This document shows positions 16,121 through 26,731 of a stretch of DNA of 64,000 nucleotides, piece after piece (within the stretch, counting starts at the first letter, position 1; each line of letters begins with the position of its first letter). The stretch spans positions 1 to 64,000 of the forward strand of contig JBHHZM010000001.1 of assembly GCA_046758065.1 (NCBI GenBank), given 5' to 3'. Below the pieces are notes generated by a model. That model did no database searches and was not told the origin of the DNA. It was given only the letters and a program-made list of their open reading frames with translations. The stretch is from JBHHZM01 sp046758065. GTDB taxonomy: Bacteria > Pseudomonadota > Alphaproteobacteria > JAAXGF01. The translations under genes and the position numbers were made by a program.

Positions 16121-17401
16121 TCAGCCGTTCTCCGCCAGAACCGTGCCGGCGAGATAGATCGAGCCGCAGATCAGGACGCGGGCCGGTTCGGCCGCGCCTT
16201 CCGCGAGCGCCCGAAGCGCGGCGACGACACTTTGGTGCGCGGTTGCCGCGAGCCCCACCGTGCGCGCCGCTGCGGCGACGTCCTCCGCCGCAAAGCTCGC
16301 GTTTGCGCCGGGGATGGCGACGCATCCGACGACGTGCGCGAGCGGCGCGAGCGGACGCAGGAAGTCCGCCGGATCACGCGTGTTCAGCATGCCGACGACG
16401 AGATAGAGCGGGCGGTCGCGCCAGACCGCGAGGGTCTTGGCGAGCGCCGCGCCGGCGGCGGCGTTGTGGCCCGAATCGAGCCACAGTTCCCAATCGCCGG
16501 GCAGGCAAGCGGCGAGCGGTCCGCGCTCAAGCCGCTGCATTCGCGCCGGCCAGTCGACGCGGCGCAGGCCGGTCGCAATCCGCGCCGCATCGACGCGGAA
16601 GTCCGCAAGCGCGTCGAGACCGGCGATGGCGGTCGCCGCGTTGTCGATCTGATAGGGGCCGGGAAGCGCCGGCAGCGGCAATTCGAGATCGGCGTCGCGG
16701 GCGTGGTAGCGCATGCCCCCGGTGTGCGCCTCGGCGATGAAATCGACGCCGTGACGGGCGAGCGGGCAGGCCAGCGCCGCCGCGCGTCCGGCGAGGACGC
16801 GGGCGGCTTCCGGTTCCTGCGGTCCAAGCACCGCTGCGACGCCGGGTTTTAGAATGCCCGCCTTCTCACCGGCGATGGCGGCGAGCCCTTCACCGAGATA
16901 CTGGGTATGGTCGATCGAGACCGGCGTGATGACCGTGAGCGCCGGGCGGGCGATCACGTTGGTGGCGTCGAGCCGGCCGCCGAGGCCGCTTTCGAGCAGC
17001 AGCAGGTCGGCGGGGACGCGCGCGAAGGCGAGGAACGCGGCCGCCGTGGTGACCTCGAAGAAGGTAATGGGTTCGCCCGCATTGGCGGTCTCGACCTCCG
17101 CGAGCAGGTCGGCGAGATCGGACTCGGCGACGAGTTCGCCGGCGAGCCGGATGCGCTCGTGAAAGCGCACCAGATGCGGCGAGGTGTAGACATGGACGGC
17201 GTAACCCGCCGCCTCGAGCATGGCGCGCAGGTAAGCGATGACCGAGCCCTTGCCGTTGGTGCCCGCGACGTGGACGACCGGCGGGAGGCGGCGCTCGGGA
17301 TGGTCGAGCGCGGCGAGCAGCCGCTCTATGCGGCCGAGCGAGAGGTCGATGAGCTTGGGGTGGAGCGTCAGCAGGCGCTCGAGCAGAACGTCACTCTTCA
17401 G
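16121..17401 (-). CDS. folC: Bifunctional folylpolyglutamate/dihydrofolate synthase, probable CTG start
   Basis: Adds glutamate to dihydropteroate and to folates. The 426-residue protein has the P-loop [45 protein letters not shown] and SIDHTQYLG. The first ATG in frame (17221) lies after the P-loop, so it cannot be the start. Reading upstream, the frame gives the expected N-terminus ([20 protein letters not shown]) back to CTG at 17401. It has no ATG, GTG or TTG before a stop at 17434-17432. An AGGA sits 8 bases before that CTG. The GTG at 17394 is out of frame and soon meets a stop. I therefore choose CTG 17401, inside the 3' end of accD. Last gene of the minus-strand cluster. Confidence 0.88.
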   Translation of the reverse strand: MKSDVLLERLLTLHPKLIDLSLGRIERLLAALDHPERRLPPVVHVAGTNGKGSVIAYLRAMLEAAGYAVHVYTSPHLVRFHERIRLAGELVAESDLADLLAEVETANAGEPITFFEVTTAAAFLAFARVPADLLLLESGLGGRLDATNVIARPALTVITPVSIDHTQYLGEGLAAIAGEKAGILKPGVAAVLGPQEPEAARVLAGRAAALACPLARHGVDFIAEAHTGGMRYHARDADLELPLPALPGPYQIDNAATAIAGLDALADFRVDAARIATGLRRVDWPARMQRLERGPLAACLPGDWELWLDSGHNAAAGAALAKTLAVWRDRPLYLVVGMLNTRDPADFLRPLAPLAHVVGCVAIPGANASFAAEDVAAAARTVGLAATAHQSVVAALRALAEGAAEPARVLICGSIYLAGTVLAENG

Positions 17402-18338
17402 GGGGCGCTTCCTCGACCTCGGCGTTCTCGTTCAGCGGCGCGGGAATCTCGAGCCCGGGCTGAGGCAACGCCACGACTTCGGCCACCGGCCCCGGGTTGC
17501 GCAGCAGGTCGAGCAGGCGGATCAGGGTGTCGCGCAGTTGGTGGCGGTGAACCACCATGTCGACCATGCCGTGCTCGAACAGGTACTCGGCGCGCTGGAA
17601 GCCGTCGGGCAGCTTCTCGCGGATGGTCTCTTCGATCACCCGGGCGCCGGCGAAACCGATGACGGCGCCGGGCTCGGCCAGGGTGATGTCCCCGAGCATG
17701 GCGAACGAGGCGGTGACCCCGCCGGTCGTCGGATTGGTGAGCACGACGATGTAGGGCAGCCCGGCCTCCCTGACCTCGTCGATGGCGATGGTGGTGCGCG
17801 CCATCTGCATGAGCGAGAGCACGCCCTCCTGCATGCGGGCGCCCCCCGAGGCCGGGAAGATGAGCAGCGGCGCCTCCTGCAGGGTGGCGAGCCGCGCCGC
17901 GGCGACGATCGCCTCGCCGACCGCAACCCCCATCGAGCCGCCCATGAAATCGAAGGTGAAGGCGACGGCGACCACGCCCATGCCGCCAAGCTTGCCGTGC
18001 GCAGCGATGATCGCCTCGCTCTCGCCGGTGCGTCCCTGGGCCTCCTTGAGGCGATCGCCGTAGCGTTTGCTGTCGCGGAATTTGAGCGGATCGGACGGCA
18101 CCTTGGGAAGCTCGACATGCTGGTATTCGCCGTCGTCGAACAGGGCCTTTAGCCGCGTCTTCGCGGCGAGGCGCATATGCCAGTCGCAGTGCTGACAAAC
18201 ATACTGGTTGGGCTCCAGATCGCGATGGAAGATCATCTGTTCGCAGGACGGACATTTCTCCCACAGGTTGTCGGGGATGTCCGGCTTGCGCACCAGCGCC
18301 CGGATCTTGGGGCGAACGAAGCTGGTCAGCCAGTTCAC
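17391..18338 (-). CDS. accD: Acetyl-CoA carboxylase carboxyltransferase subunit beta
   Basis: Beta half of the carboxyltransferase that makes malonyl-CoA for fatty acid synthesis. The 315-residue protein has the N-terminal four-cysteine zinc ribbon (CPSC at about residues 29-32, CQHC at about 48-51) and the crotonase-fold core with [23 protein letters not shown] and [16 protein letters not shown]. Located 24 bases after trpA, with folC overlapping its 3' end, as in many alphaproteobacteria. AccA is not in the window. Confidence 0.96.
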   Translation of the reverse strand: MNWLTSFVRPKIRALVRKPDIPDNLWEKCPSCEQMIFHRDLEPNQYVCQHCDWHMRLAAKTRLKALFDDGEYQHVELPKVPSDPLKFRDSKRYGDRLKEAQGRTGESEAIIAAHGKLGGMGVVAVAFTFDFMGGSMGVAVGEAIVAAARLATLQEAPLLIFPASGGARMQEGVLSLMQMARTTIAIDEVREAGLPYIVVLTNPTTGGVTASFAMLGDITLAEPGAVIGFAGARVIEETIREKLPDGFQRAEYLFEHGMVDMVVHRHQLRDTLIRLLDLLRNPGPVAEVVALPQPGLEIPAPLNENAEVEEAPPEE

Positions 18339-18362
18339 GGCCGTCGATCCCGCCCGTTCGCC

Positions 18363-19201
18363 CTAACGGCGCGCCGCCCGCACGCCGCCCGCGAGGTCGG
18401 CGACGAGCCCGAGCACGTCGTCGACCAGCCCGGGTTTGGCGGCGCCGTCGGCGTCGAGGTTGGCGGCGACCCGGTCGACCAGCGCCGAGCCGACCACCGC
18501 GGCGTCGGCGACGCGCGCCACGGCCGCGGCCCGATCGGGGGTCTTGATGCCGAAGCCGACGGCGACCGGGAGCGCCGTGTGGCGGCGCAGGCGGGCGACC
18601 GCCTTGCCCACCAGTTCGGCCGAGGCGCCCTTCGCGCCGGTGATGCCGGTGATCGAGACGTAGTACATGAAGCCCGAGGTGTTGGCGACCACGGCGGGCA
18701 GGCGCGCGTCGTCGGTCGTCGGCGTGGCGAGCCGGATGAAGTTGACGCCGGCCTCGATCGCCGGCAGGCAGAGTTCCTCGTCCTCCTCGGGGGGCAGGTC
18801 GACGACGATCAGTCCGTCGACGCCGGCGTCGATGGCGTCGGCGAGGAAGCGCCCGTTGCCGTAGATGTAAATCGGGTTGTAATAACCCATCAGAACGATC
18901 GGGGTGTCGGGGTCGTCGGCGCGGAAGGCGCGCACCATGCCGAGCGTCGCGGCCATCGTTTGCCCCGCCCTGAGCGCGCGCTGTCCCGAAGCCTGAATCG
19001 ACGGGCCGTCGGCCATGGGATCGGTAAACGGCATGCCGATCTCGATCAGATCGGCGCCCGCCGCCGGGAGTCCGCGCAGGATCTCGAGCGACCGGGCCGG
19101 ATCGGGATCACCCGCCGAGACGAAGGTGACGAAACCGCCGCGCCCTTCCTCGGCCAGCGCGGCGAAGCGGCGCGAGACGCGCGCCGTGCCCGAGGCGTCC
19201 T

Positions 19202-19205
<4 letters not shown>
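18363..19205 (-). CDS. trpA: Tryptophan synthase alpha subunit
   Basis: Cleaves indole-3-glycerol phosphate to indole, which channels to TrpB. The 280-residue TIM barrel has the catalytic glutamate in DLIEIGMPF and aspartate in [11 protein letters not shown] (about residues 48-64), the flexible-loop segment [10 protein letters not shown], and the phosphate-binding VGFGIKTPD. The GTG start at 19205 overlaps the trpB stop (GTGA), the usual coupling for stoichiometric synthesis. Confidence 0.96.
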
Positions 19206-20413
<1,208 letters not shown>

Positions 20414-20452
20414 CCCGCTCCTCGCTCTTTCCCTCGCTCGCTTCGCCGTCGG

Positions 20453-21100
20453 TCACAGCGCCGCGACCGCCGCGAGAAACGCCGCGATCTTCTCCGGGCT
20501 CTTGTGGCCGCGCCGGTCCTCGACCCCCGAGGACACGTCGACCATCCGGGCGCCGCTGATCGCGACCGCCTCGGCGACGTTGCCGGCGTCGAGCCCGCCC
20601 GACAGCATCCACGGCGCCGGCCAGTCCCGTCCGGCGAGCAGCCGCCAGTCGAAGGCCAGGGCATTGCCCCCGGGCAGCGCGCCTTCGAACGTCGCCGGCG
20701 CGCGGGCGTCGAACAGGAGCCAGTCGGCGACTTCGGCGAAACGCTCGGCAGTCTCGACGTCTCCCTTGCCGGCGATGCGAATGGCCTTCATGACCGGGAC
20801 GCCGAACCGCGCGCGCACCGCCGCGACCCGCTCGACGCTCTCGTCGCCGTGAAGCTGGAGAAGATCGAGCGTGACCTCGGCAAGCGTCGCGGCCAGCACG
20901 CCATCGTCGGGCTCGACGAACAAGCCGACCTTGCATACCCCACCAGGCACTGCGTCGGCAAGCGCCGCCGCTTGCCTCGGCGTCACGTGGCGCGGCGAGG
21001 GCGGGTAGAAATTGAGGCCGATGTGGCTCGCGCCGCCCGATACCGCGGCGACCATCGCGTCGGCGGCGTTGATGCCGCAGATCTTGGCGGTGACCGGCAT
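20453..21100 (-). CDS. trpF: Phosphoribosylanthranilate isomerase
   Basis: Third step of tryptophan branch chemistry, an Amadori rearrangement of N-(5'-phosphoribosyl)anthranilate. The 215-residue TIM barrel starts at [13 protein letters not shown] (general-base Cys at about residue 7), has LLQLHGDES, and ends with [13 protein letters not shown] and the phosphate-binding [15 protein letters not shown]. The start at ATG 21100 is chosen because homologues begin just before KICG. It begins 10 bases after the pyrF stop. Confidence 0.95.
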   Translation of the reverse strand: MPVTAKICGINAADAMVAAVSGGASHIGLNFYPPSPRHVTPRQAAALADAVPGGVCKVGLFVEPDDGVLAATLAEVTLDLLQLHGDESVERVAAVRARFGVPVMKAIRIAGKGDVETAERFAEVADWLLFDARAPATFEGALPGGNALAFDWRLLAGRDWPAPWMLSGGLDAGNVAEAVAISGARMVDVSSGVEDRRGHKSPEKIAAFLAAVAAL

Positions 21101-21110
21101 GCGCGAGTGC

Positions 21111-21842
21111 TCAGCCGCCGGCCCCGGCCACGTCTTCGAGGATGCGCCGCGCCGCCGCCGGCGGATCATCGGAACGGGTGATGGGCCGGCCGATGACGAG
21201 ATAGTCGGCGCCCCGCCGCATGGCGTCGGCCGGGGTGACGATGCGCTTCTGATCGTCGGCCGACGACCAGGCGGGGCGGATTCCCGGCACCACGAGCTTG
21301 AAGTCTTCGCCGCATTGCGCGCGCAGATCGGTAATCTCGTAGGCCGAGGCGACAACGCCGTCGAGACCGTTCTCCTGCGCGAGGCCGGCGAGGCGGCGGA
21401 CCTGATCGGGAAGCGGTCCCCTCATGCCCACCGCCGCGACGTCGTCGTCGTCGAAGCTGGTCAATACGGTGATGCCGACGACCAGAGGCCGGCGGCCGCC
21501 GTTGCCCTCGCCGACCCGGAACGAGGCGGCCATCGCCGCGCGCAGCATCGCCGGACCGCCGGCGACGTGCACGGTAATCATGAACGGGTTGAAAGCGGCC
21601 GAGGCGCGAATGGCGCCGGCCACCGTGTTCGGGATGTCGTAGAACTTGAGATCGAGGAACAGCGGCAGCCCGCTTTCCGTCACGGCGGCCACCCCCGCCG
21701 GACCGTGCGCGGTGCAGAATTCGAGCCCCAGCTTGACGCCGCCGACGACGCCCGGAAGCGAACGCGCGATCGAAACGGCGCCGTCGAGGTCGACCGTATC
21801 GATGGCGCAAAGCAGACGCTTCGCGGCTTCGGTTTCTGTCAT
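21111..21842 (-). CDS. pyrF: Orotidine-5'-phosphate decarboxylase
   Basis: Final step of UMP synthesis. The 243-residue protein has the catalytic segment LFLDLKFYDIPNTV (Lys-Asp network, about residues 63-76), the Gly-rich MITVHVAGG and the phosphate-binding GIRP and VIGRPITRS. ATG 21842 is chosen for the strong GGAGGAG 5 bases upstream. A TATAAA at 21888-21893 (minus strand) suggests that pyrF and the trp genes also have a promoter of their own, downstream of the ornithine-cyclodeaminase-family gene, though I see no good -35. Confidence 0.95.
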   Translation of the reverse strand: MTETEAAKRLLCAIDTVDLDGAVSIARSLPGVVGGVKLGLEFCTAHGPAGVAAVTESGLPLFLDLKFYDIPNTVAGAIRASAAFNPFMITVHVAGGPAMLRAAMAASFRVGEGNGGRRPLVVGITVLTSFDDDDVAAVGMRGPLPDQVRRLAGLAQENGLDGVVASAYEITDLRAQCGEDFKLVVPGIRPAWSSADDQKRIVTPADAMRRGADYLVIGRPITRSDDPPAAARRILEDVAGAGG

Positions 21843-21938
21843 GGCGCTCCTCCGGACGGCCTTGTTGCGGCGGCCGCTTGACCGTCCTTTATAGCAGATC
21901 GACAAACATCGAGATACGGGAAATGCCCGATGGTGCGT

Positions 21939-22886
21939 TCAGCCGACGCGAGCGGCGAGGAATTGGGCGACCGCCAGATCCTGGTTGCTGCCGCCGCCGT
22001 TCTTGAACACGGTGATCTCGTCGGCGGTGCGTCGGCCCGGGACCTCGCCGCGCGCGAGCTGGGTGAGATCGCCTTCGATGTCGGCCTCCGAGATCACGCC
22101 GGCGGCGAGCGGGGCGGCGATGTCGCCGACTTCGCGCAGGGTGCCTTCGCGGGTATCGACGTAGATCCGGGCGCGGCGCATCGCCTCGTCGTCGGTCTCG
22201 CGCATCTCGGGGGTGTAGCCGCCGACCAGATCGAGATGCGCGCCGGGCTTGAGCCAGGCGCCGCGGATCAGCGGTTGGCGCGCCATGGTGGCGCAGGAGA
22301 TGACGTCGGCCCCGCGCGCTGCGCCCTCGAGATCGGCGGTGGCGGCGATCGGCAGTTCGGGCCGGGTATGTTCGGCCGCCAGCGCCTCGGCGCGCGCGGT
22401 CGTGCGGTTCCAGACGGTCACGCGGCGGACCGGACGGACGGCGGCATGCGCCCGGATGAGATGGGGGGCGAGCGCGCCCGCCCCCACCATCAGCATCGTT
22501 TCGGCTTGTTCGCGCGCGAGATAGCAGGCGCCGAGCGCCGAATTGGCCGCGGTCTTGTAGAGCGTGAGCGCGGTACCGTCGATGCAGGCAAGCGGCTCGC
22601 CGGTCGTGCCGTCGATCAGCACGACGACGCCCATCACGCTCGGCAGGCCCTTGGCGTTGTTGTCCGGAAACACCGTCACCAGCTTGACGCCGATGTGGCG
22701 ATCACGCTGCCAGGCCGGCCTGAGCAGCAGGTTGTTGACGGTGCCTCCGGCGCTCGCGAGATCGACGCGGAACAGTTCGTTTATCTCGCAGCCCCGCCGG
22801 TACATCTCGCCGAGCGCCCCGACCAGCGCCGGATAGTCGGCGGCGCCGTGGACCGCGGCGGCGTCGATCATGCGGAGGCCGCTCAT
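21939..22886 (-). CDS. Ornithine cyclodeaminase / mu-crystallin family protein
   Basis: NAD(P)-binding protein of 315 residues. Seen: the family core RHIGVKLVTVFPDN, the nicotinamide-side DGTTGEPLACIDGTALTLYKTAANSALGA, a Rossmann motif MVGAGALAPHLI (about residues 130-141) and a tail with ITVFKNGGGSNQDLA. Members deaminate ornithine to proline, or reduce cyclic imino acids such as delta-1-pyrroline-2-carboxylate; some are alanine or lysine dehydrogenases. The sequence does not decide between these. The gene sits between lapA and pyrF, inside what is otherwise a conserved housekeeping order, so it may be an insertion with its own job. Confidence 0.85.
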   Translation of the reverse strand: MSGLRMIDAAAVHGAADYPALVGALGEMYRRGCEINELFRVDLASAGGTVNNLLLRPAWQRDRHIGVKLVTVFPDNNAKGLPSVMGVVVLIDGTTGEPLACIDGTALTLYKTAANSALGACYLAREQAETMLMVGAGALAPHLIRAHAAVRPVRRVTVWNRTTARAEALAAEHTRPELPIAATADLEGAARGADVISCATMARQPLIRGAWLKPGAHLDLVGGYTPEMRETDDEAMRRARIYVDTREGTLREVGDIAAPLAAGVISEADIEGDLTQLARGEVPGRRTADEITVFKNGGGSNQDLAVAQFLAARVG

Positions 22887-22911
22887 CGGCCGTCCCGTAT
22901 GCCGGCCCGGC

Positions 22912-23244
22912 TCAGCCCGCGTCGGCCGCTCGCGGCAATCGGGCGGCGGACTCGGCGTCCGACTCGCCCGGCTCGTTCAGGCGGGCGACCTCGCGTTCGA
23001 GCGTCCCGAGACGCCGCTTGCGCCGACGCGCGAGCCGTCGCCATTTTTGGGCGCTCAACCAGGCGCTCGCCGCGCCCAGCACGAAACCCGCAACGAGCGC
23101 GCCAAACGCGACCCCGAAGAGCGGGAGGTCGAATCTGAAAGGCAGGGGGTCGAGGCTGACGCCCACGGTCGCACGATTGGCTACCGCGAAGGCCACGACG
23201 CCGACCCCGACGACGACGGCGACCAACCACCGCAGGAGATTCAC
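22912..23244 (-). CDS. lapA: LapA-domain inner membrane protein
   Basis: Small protein of 110 residues with two hydrophobic segments (about residues 5-24 and 41-63), the second followed by a basic, coiled-coil-prone tail WRRLARRRKRRLGTLEREVARL. Size, topology and position next to ihfB match the LapA (lipopolysaccharide assembly protein A) domain family. In enterics LapA works with LapB to control LPS synthesis; in alphaproteobacteria the role is mostly inferred. It starts 23 bases after ihfB. Confidence 0.8.
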   Translation of the reverse strand: MNLLRWLVAVVVGVGVVAFAVANRATVGVSLDPLPFRFDLPLFGVAFGALVAGFVLGAASAWLSAQKWRRLARRRKRRLGTLEREVARLNEPGESDAESAARLPRAADAG

Positions 23245-23267
23245 GGCTACGCCGCGCCCGCGCCAAC

Positions 23268-23549
23268 CTATTCCGCGTTGAGCCGTTCGCGCAACTCCTT
23301 GCCGGTCTTGAAATAGGGCAGATGCTTGGCCGCCACCTGAACCGATTCGCCGGTGCGCGGATTGCGGCCGACCCGCGCCGCGCGCCGCTTGACCGAGAAC
23401 GCGCCGAAGCCGCGCAACTCGACGCGGTCGCCGCGCGCCAGCGCCGCCGAAATCTCATCGAACACGGTGGTGACGATGCGCTCGACGTCGTGATGATAAA
23501 GATGCGGATTGATCTCCGCCAATCGCATGATCAGTTGCGATCTCGTCAT
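23268..23549 (-). CDS. ihfB: Integration host factor subunit beta
   Basis: DNA-bending protein of 93 residues. It has the HU/IHF fold and the beta-arm signature [16 protein letters not shown] (about residues 55-70) with the intercalating proline. It begins [15 protein letters not shown], typical of IHF beta rather than HU. The start at 23549 is preceded by a G-rich stretch serving as ribosome binding site. Position after rpsA/sppA is the usual one. Confidence 0.95.
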   Translation of the reverse strand: MTRSQLIMRLAEINPHLYHHDVERIVTTVFDEISAALARGDRVELRGFGAFSVKRRAARVGRNPRTGESVQVAAKHLPYFKTGKELRERLNAE

Positions 23550-23645
23550 CAGTGGGCCCCCTCCCTTTGCGTGGACCAGGCACCGCAGCAACCCCGCCGC
23601 CGGTTCGCTCGTCTGTTTATCCCCGATATCGTCGCGACGGCTGCG

Positions 23646-24557
23646 TCACTCGGGAGCAGGGTGCCAAACGGAGATCAGCCCGTCAAGGGTAAGCCGTTCT
23701 GAAAGCAACATTTTTCCTGCGAGCGACGAGATGCGCGGCAACCACTCCTCGGCGGGACGGTTGATCTCCACATCGCGCACGGGCAGGCTTTCCGGAATGT
23801 CCTTGGTCTCGGCGAGCCAGACGCGCGCGTCCGATTCGTCGCCGATCGCATCAATCAGGTTGCGTTGCAGCGCCTGCCTGCCGGAATAGACGCGCCCGTC
23901 GGCGAGTTCGCGGACGCGCCGTTCGTCGAAGCCGCGGCGCTCGGCGACCATGTCGGTGAACAGCCCATACATGTCATCGATGATCGCCTGTGTGGCGGCG
24001 CGCGCCTCATCGGTCAGCGGTTCGAACGGCGAGGGCGTCGCCTTGAGCGGCGCACTTTTTATGGCCTCGGCCGTCACCCCGAGCTTGCCGAGCAGTCCGG
24101 TGATGTCCGTGGTCTGCACCAGCACCCCGATCGACCCGGTAATGGTGCCCTCGTGGGCGAAGATGCGATCGGCGGCGATCGCCGTCATGTAACCGGCCGA
24201 CGTCGCGACCGTGCCCATCACCGCGACCACGGGCTTTTTGGCCGCGACCTTGAGCAGGGCGTTATAGAGCGATTCACCGCCGACGAACGTGCCGCCCGGG
24301 CTGTCGATGCGTACGATCAAGGCCTTGGCGTGCGGGTCGTCAACGAGATCCGCGAGCGCCTCGATCGTTGCGTCGTCCTCGACGATGAGCCCTCCGACCT
24401 CGAGCCGGGCGACGTGGTCGCGCTCGGTAAGGCGGTCGAAGCGCGAGAACACCGCGAGCACCACCGCGACCAGCGCGACGATAGCGACGACGCGCCACAA
24501 GGCGAGCCGCCGCTTCAGACGGCGTCGGTCGATCAGCAGATCGGCTTCCTGCGTCAT
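23646..24557 (-). CDS. sppA: Signal peptide peptidase SppA (short form)
   Basis: Membrane-anchored serine protease of the S49 family that degrades cleaved signal peptides, 303 residues. One N-terminal transmembrane helix (about 20-40) follows a basic stretch. The ClpP-like fold shows DSPGGTFVGGESLY, the nucleophile region GTVATSAGYMTAIAAD (Ser in TSAGY, about residue 122) and the general-base lysine in KSAPLKATPSPFEPLTDE. This is the single-domain version. It lies between rpsA and ihfB, 36 bases after rpsA. Confidence 0.94.
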   Translation of the reverse strand: MTQEADLLIDRRRLKRRLALWRVVAIVALVAVVLAVFSRFDRLTERDHVARLEVGGLIVEDDATIEALADLVDDPHAKALIVRIDSPGGTFVGGESLYNALLKVAAKKPVVAVMGTVATSAGYMTAIAADRIFAHEGTITGSIGVLVQTTDITGLLGKLGVTAEAIKSAPLKATPSPFEPLTDEARAATQAIIDDMYGLFTDMVAERRGFDERRVRELADGRVYSGRQALQRNLIDAIGDESDARVWLAETKDIPESLPVRDVEINRPAEEWLPRISSLAGKMLLSERLTLDGLISVWHPAPE

Positions 24558-24593
24558 GTCGCCCCGGGGCCGCGGCCCGATCCGCGGTTTCCG

Positions 24594-26522
24594 TTATTTC
24601 GGCTCGTCGGCGCCGTCCTCCGCCGGAGCGCTCTTCCCGGCCTCCGGGTCGCCGGCGGGTTCCTCCGCCGCGGCCTCGTCGGGCGAATCCCCGGCGGCGG
24701 ATGCGTCGCCGGTCGCCTCGGCGTCCGCATTCTCCTCGACGGCCGTCTCAGCGTCCGCATTCTCCTCGACGGCCGCTTCCTTGTCGCCGTCCTCGGACTT
24801 TGTCGCGCGCTGCTTGCTGGCCCGCGACATCGCCGCGCCGAGTATGTCGCCGAGGCTCGCGCCGCTGTCGGACGAGCCGTATTCGGCCATCGCCTGCTTT
24901 TCGTCCTCGATCTCGAGAGACTTGATGGAGAGCGTAAGGCGCCGGGCGGCCCGGTCGATGTTGGTGACCTTGGCGTCGACCTTCTCGCCGACGGCGAAAC
25001 GGTCGGGTCGCTGCTCGCTCCGCGCGCGCGACAAATCCGACTTGCGAATGAAGCCGACGGCGCCATCGACCGAGACCTCGATGCCGTTGTCGAGCACCGC
25101 GCTCACCGTGCCGGTCACCCGGGCGCCGCGCTTGAGTTTGCTCACGGCGTCGGTGAAGGGGTCGTCGCCGGCGAGCTGCTTGATGCCGAGGCTTACGCGT
25201 TCCTTCTCGGTATCGACGTCGAGCACCCGGGCCTTGACCATGTCGCCCTTCTTGTAGTCCTTGATCGCCTCGTCGCCGGGGCGGTCCCAGGAAATGTCCG
25301 ACATGTGCACCATGCCGTCGATGCCGCCCGACAGGCCGACGAACAGGCCGAACTCGGTGACGTTCTTGACCTCGCCCTCGATATCGTTGCCCGCCGGGTG
25401 GCTGTCGAGGAACTCCTGCCACGGATTGTCGCGGCACTGCTTGAGTCCGAGGCTGATACGGCGCTTGTTGGGGTCGACGTCGAGCACCATCACCTCGACC
25501 TCCTGGCTGGTCGAGACGATCTTGCCGGGATGGACGTTTTTCTTGGTCCAGCTCATCTCGGAGACGTGCACCAGCCCCTCGACGCCCGGTTCGAGTTCGA
25601 CGAAGGCGCCGTATTCGGTGATGTTGGTGACGCGGCCGAGGAACTTGGTGCCCACCGGATACTTGGACTCGACACCCTCCCAGGGGTCTTCCTCGAGCTG
25701 CTTCATGCCGAGGCTGATGCGCTGGGTCTCGGGATTGAAGCGGATAACCTGAACCTTGACCGTCTGGCCGATCGACAGCGCCTCCGTGGGGTGGCCGATA
25801 CGCCGCCAGGCGATGTCGGTGACGTGCAACAGCCCGTCGACGCCGCCCAGATCGACGAAGGCGCCGTAGTCGGTGATGTTCTTGACCACGCCGTCGAGCA
25901 CCTGGCCTTCCTTGAGGTTCGCGATGAGCTCGGTGCGGGCTTCGGCGCGCGCTTCCTCGAGCACGGCGCGGCGCGAGACGACGATGTTGCCGCGACGGCG
26001 GTCCATCTTGAGGATGGCGAACTCGTGCTCGGCGCCCATCAGCGGCGCGATGTCGCGGACCGGACGGATGTCGACCTGGCTTCCGGGCAGGAACGCCACC
26101 GCGCCCGAAAGATCGACCGTGAAGCCGCCCTTTACCCGGCCGAAGATCGAACCCTTGACGCGTTCGCCCTTCTGAAACGCGGCCTCGAGCTGAATCCAGG
26201 CTTCTTCGCGGCGCGCCTTCTCGCGGCTCAGCACGGCTTCGCCCTGGCGGTTCTCGAGGCGGTCGAGGAAGACCTCGACCTCGTCGCCGACCCTGACTTC
26301 CGGAGGCTGTCCGCCTTCGGAGAATTCCTTGACCGCGACACGGCCTTCGGCCTTGAGTCCGACGTCGATCAGCGCCATGTCGTTCTCGATGGCGATGATG
26401 GTGCCCTTGATGACGCGACCTTCGACGGCGTCCTTTTCCTTGAGCGACTCGGCGAAGAGCGCCGCGAAGTTTTCCTCGGTCGATGGCGTGTCCTCGCCGG
26501 ACACGGCGCGCTCGTTGGTCAT
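24594..26522 (-). CDS. rpsA: 30S ribosomal protein S1
   Basis: RNA-binding protein that helps mRNAs reach the 30S subunit. The 642-residue protein holds six S1 repeats, visible from recurring units such as GLLHVTDIAWRR, EGLVHVSEMSW and DGMVHMSDISWDRPGDE, spaced about 85 residues apart. ATG 26522 is chosen for the GGGAG 7 bases upstream. After the last S1 repeat there is a low-complexity acidic Ala/Glu tail of about 70 residues containing a 30-base tandem duplication. The leader is about 130 bases from the predicted promoter, long enough for the autogenous translational control known for S1. Confidence 0.97.
   Translation of the reverse strand: MTNERAVSGEDTPSTEENFAALFAESLKEKDAVEGRVIKGTIIAIENDMALIDVGLKAEGRVAVKEFSEGGQPPEVRVGDEVEVFLDRLENRQGEAVLSREKARREEAWIQLEAAFQKGERVKGSIFGRVKGGFTVDLSGAVAFLPGSQVDIRPVRDIAPLMGAEHEFAILKMDRRRGNIVVSRRAVLEEARAEARTELIANLKEGQVLDGVVKNITDYGAFVDLGGVDGLLHVTDIAWRRIGHPTEALSIGQTVKVQVIRFNPETQRISLGMKQLEEDPWEGVESKYPVGTKFLGRVTNITEYGAFVELEPGVEGLVHVSEMSWTKKNVHPGKIVSTSQEVEVMVLDVDPNKRRISLGLKQCRDNPWQEFLDSHPAGNDIEGEVKNVTEFGLFVGLSGGIDGMVHMSDISWDRPGDEAIKDYKKGDMVKARVLDVDTEKERVSLGIKQLAGDDPFTDAVSKLKRGARVTGTVSAVLDNGIEVSVDGAVGFIRKSDLSRARSEQRPDRFAVGEKVDAKVTNIDRAARRLTLSIKSLEIEDEKQAMAEYGSSDSGASLGDILGAAMSRASKQRATKSEDGDKEAAVEENADAETAVEENADAEATGDASAAGDSPDEAAAEEPAGDPEAGKSAPAEDGADEPK
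24721..24780. repeat. 30-base tandem duplication in the rpsA tail
   Basis: Positions 24721-24750 and 24751-24780 share their first 25 bases exactly (GCGTCCGCATTC and on) and differ in the last five. On the coding strand this doubles the decapeptide-like unit AVEENADAE in the acidic C-terminal tail. The length is a multiple of three, so the frame is kept. Confidence 0.9.
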
Positions 26523-26658
26523 ACGAACTCCCAGCTTTGAACGGTCTCCGGCGTCGGGCTGCAACCGGGCCACCCCGGTGCGCGCAACGACGCCTTGCTA
26601 TTTCCTGCGCCCCGGGCTGAAAACGACGCGGCCGGAGGCGGTGATCCGAAGGCGGGAA

Positions 26659-26687
26659 TCTATACAGTCGGGACCGTCATTCTGCAA
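26659..26687 (-). promoter_or_regulatory. Predicted sigma70 promoter of rpsA
   Basis: On the minus strand: TTGCAG (26687-26682), 17-base spacer, TATAGA (26664-26659). Expected start of transcription near 26652, giving a leader of about 130 bases before the rpsA ATG. This lets rpsA and the genes after it be made independently of aroA-cmk. Confidence 0.65.
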
Positions 26688-26731
26688 CCGCTTATGCCAC
26701 AATTTCCGGTAATTTTTCTAGCCGGAACCGA

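Noticed and set aside
17392..17394. GTG at 17394 as folC start (overlapping the accD stop).
   Set aside because: It is out of frame with FolC and its frame reaches a stop within nine codons.
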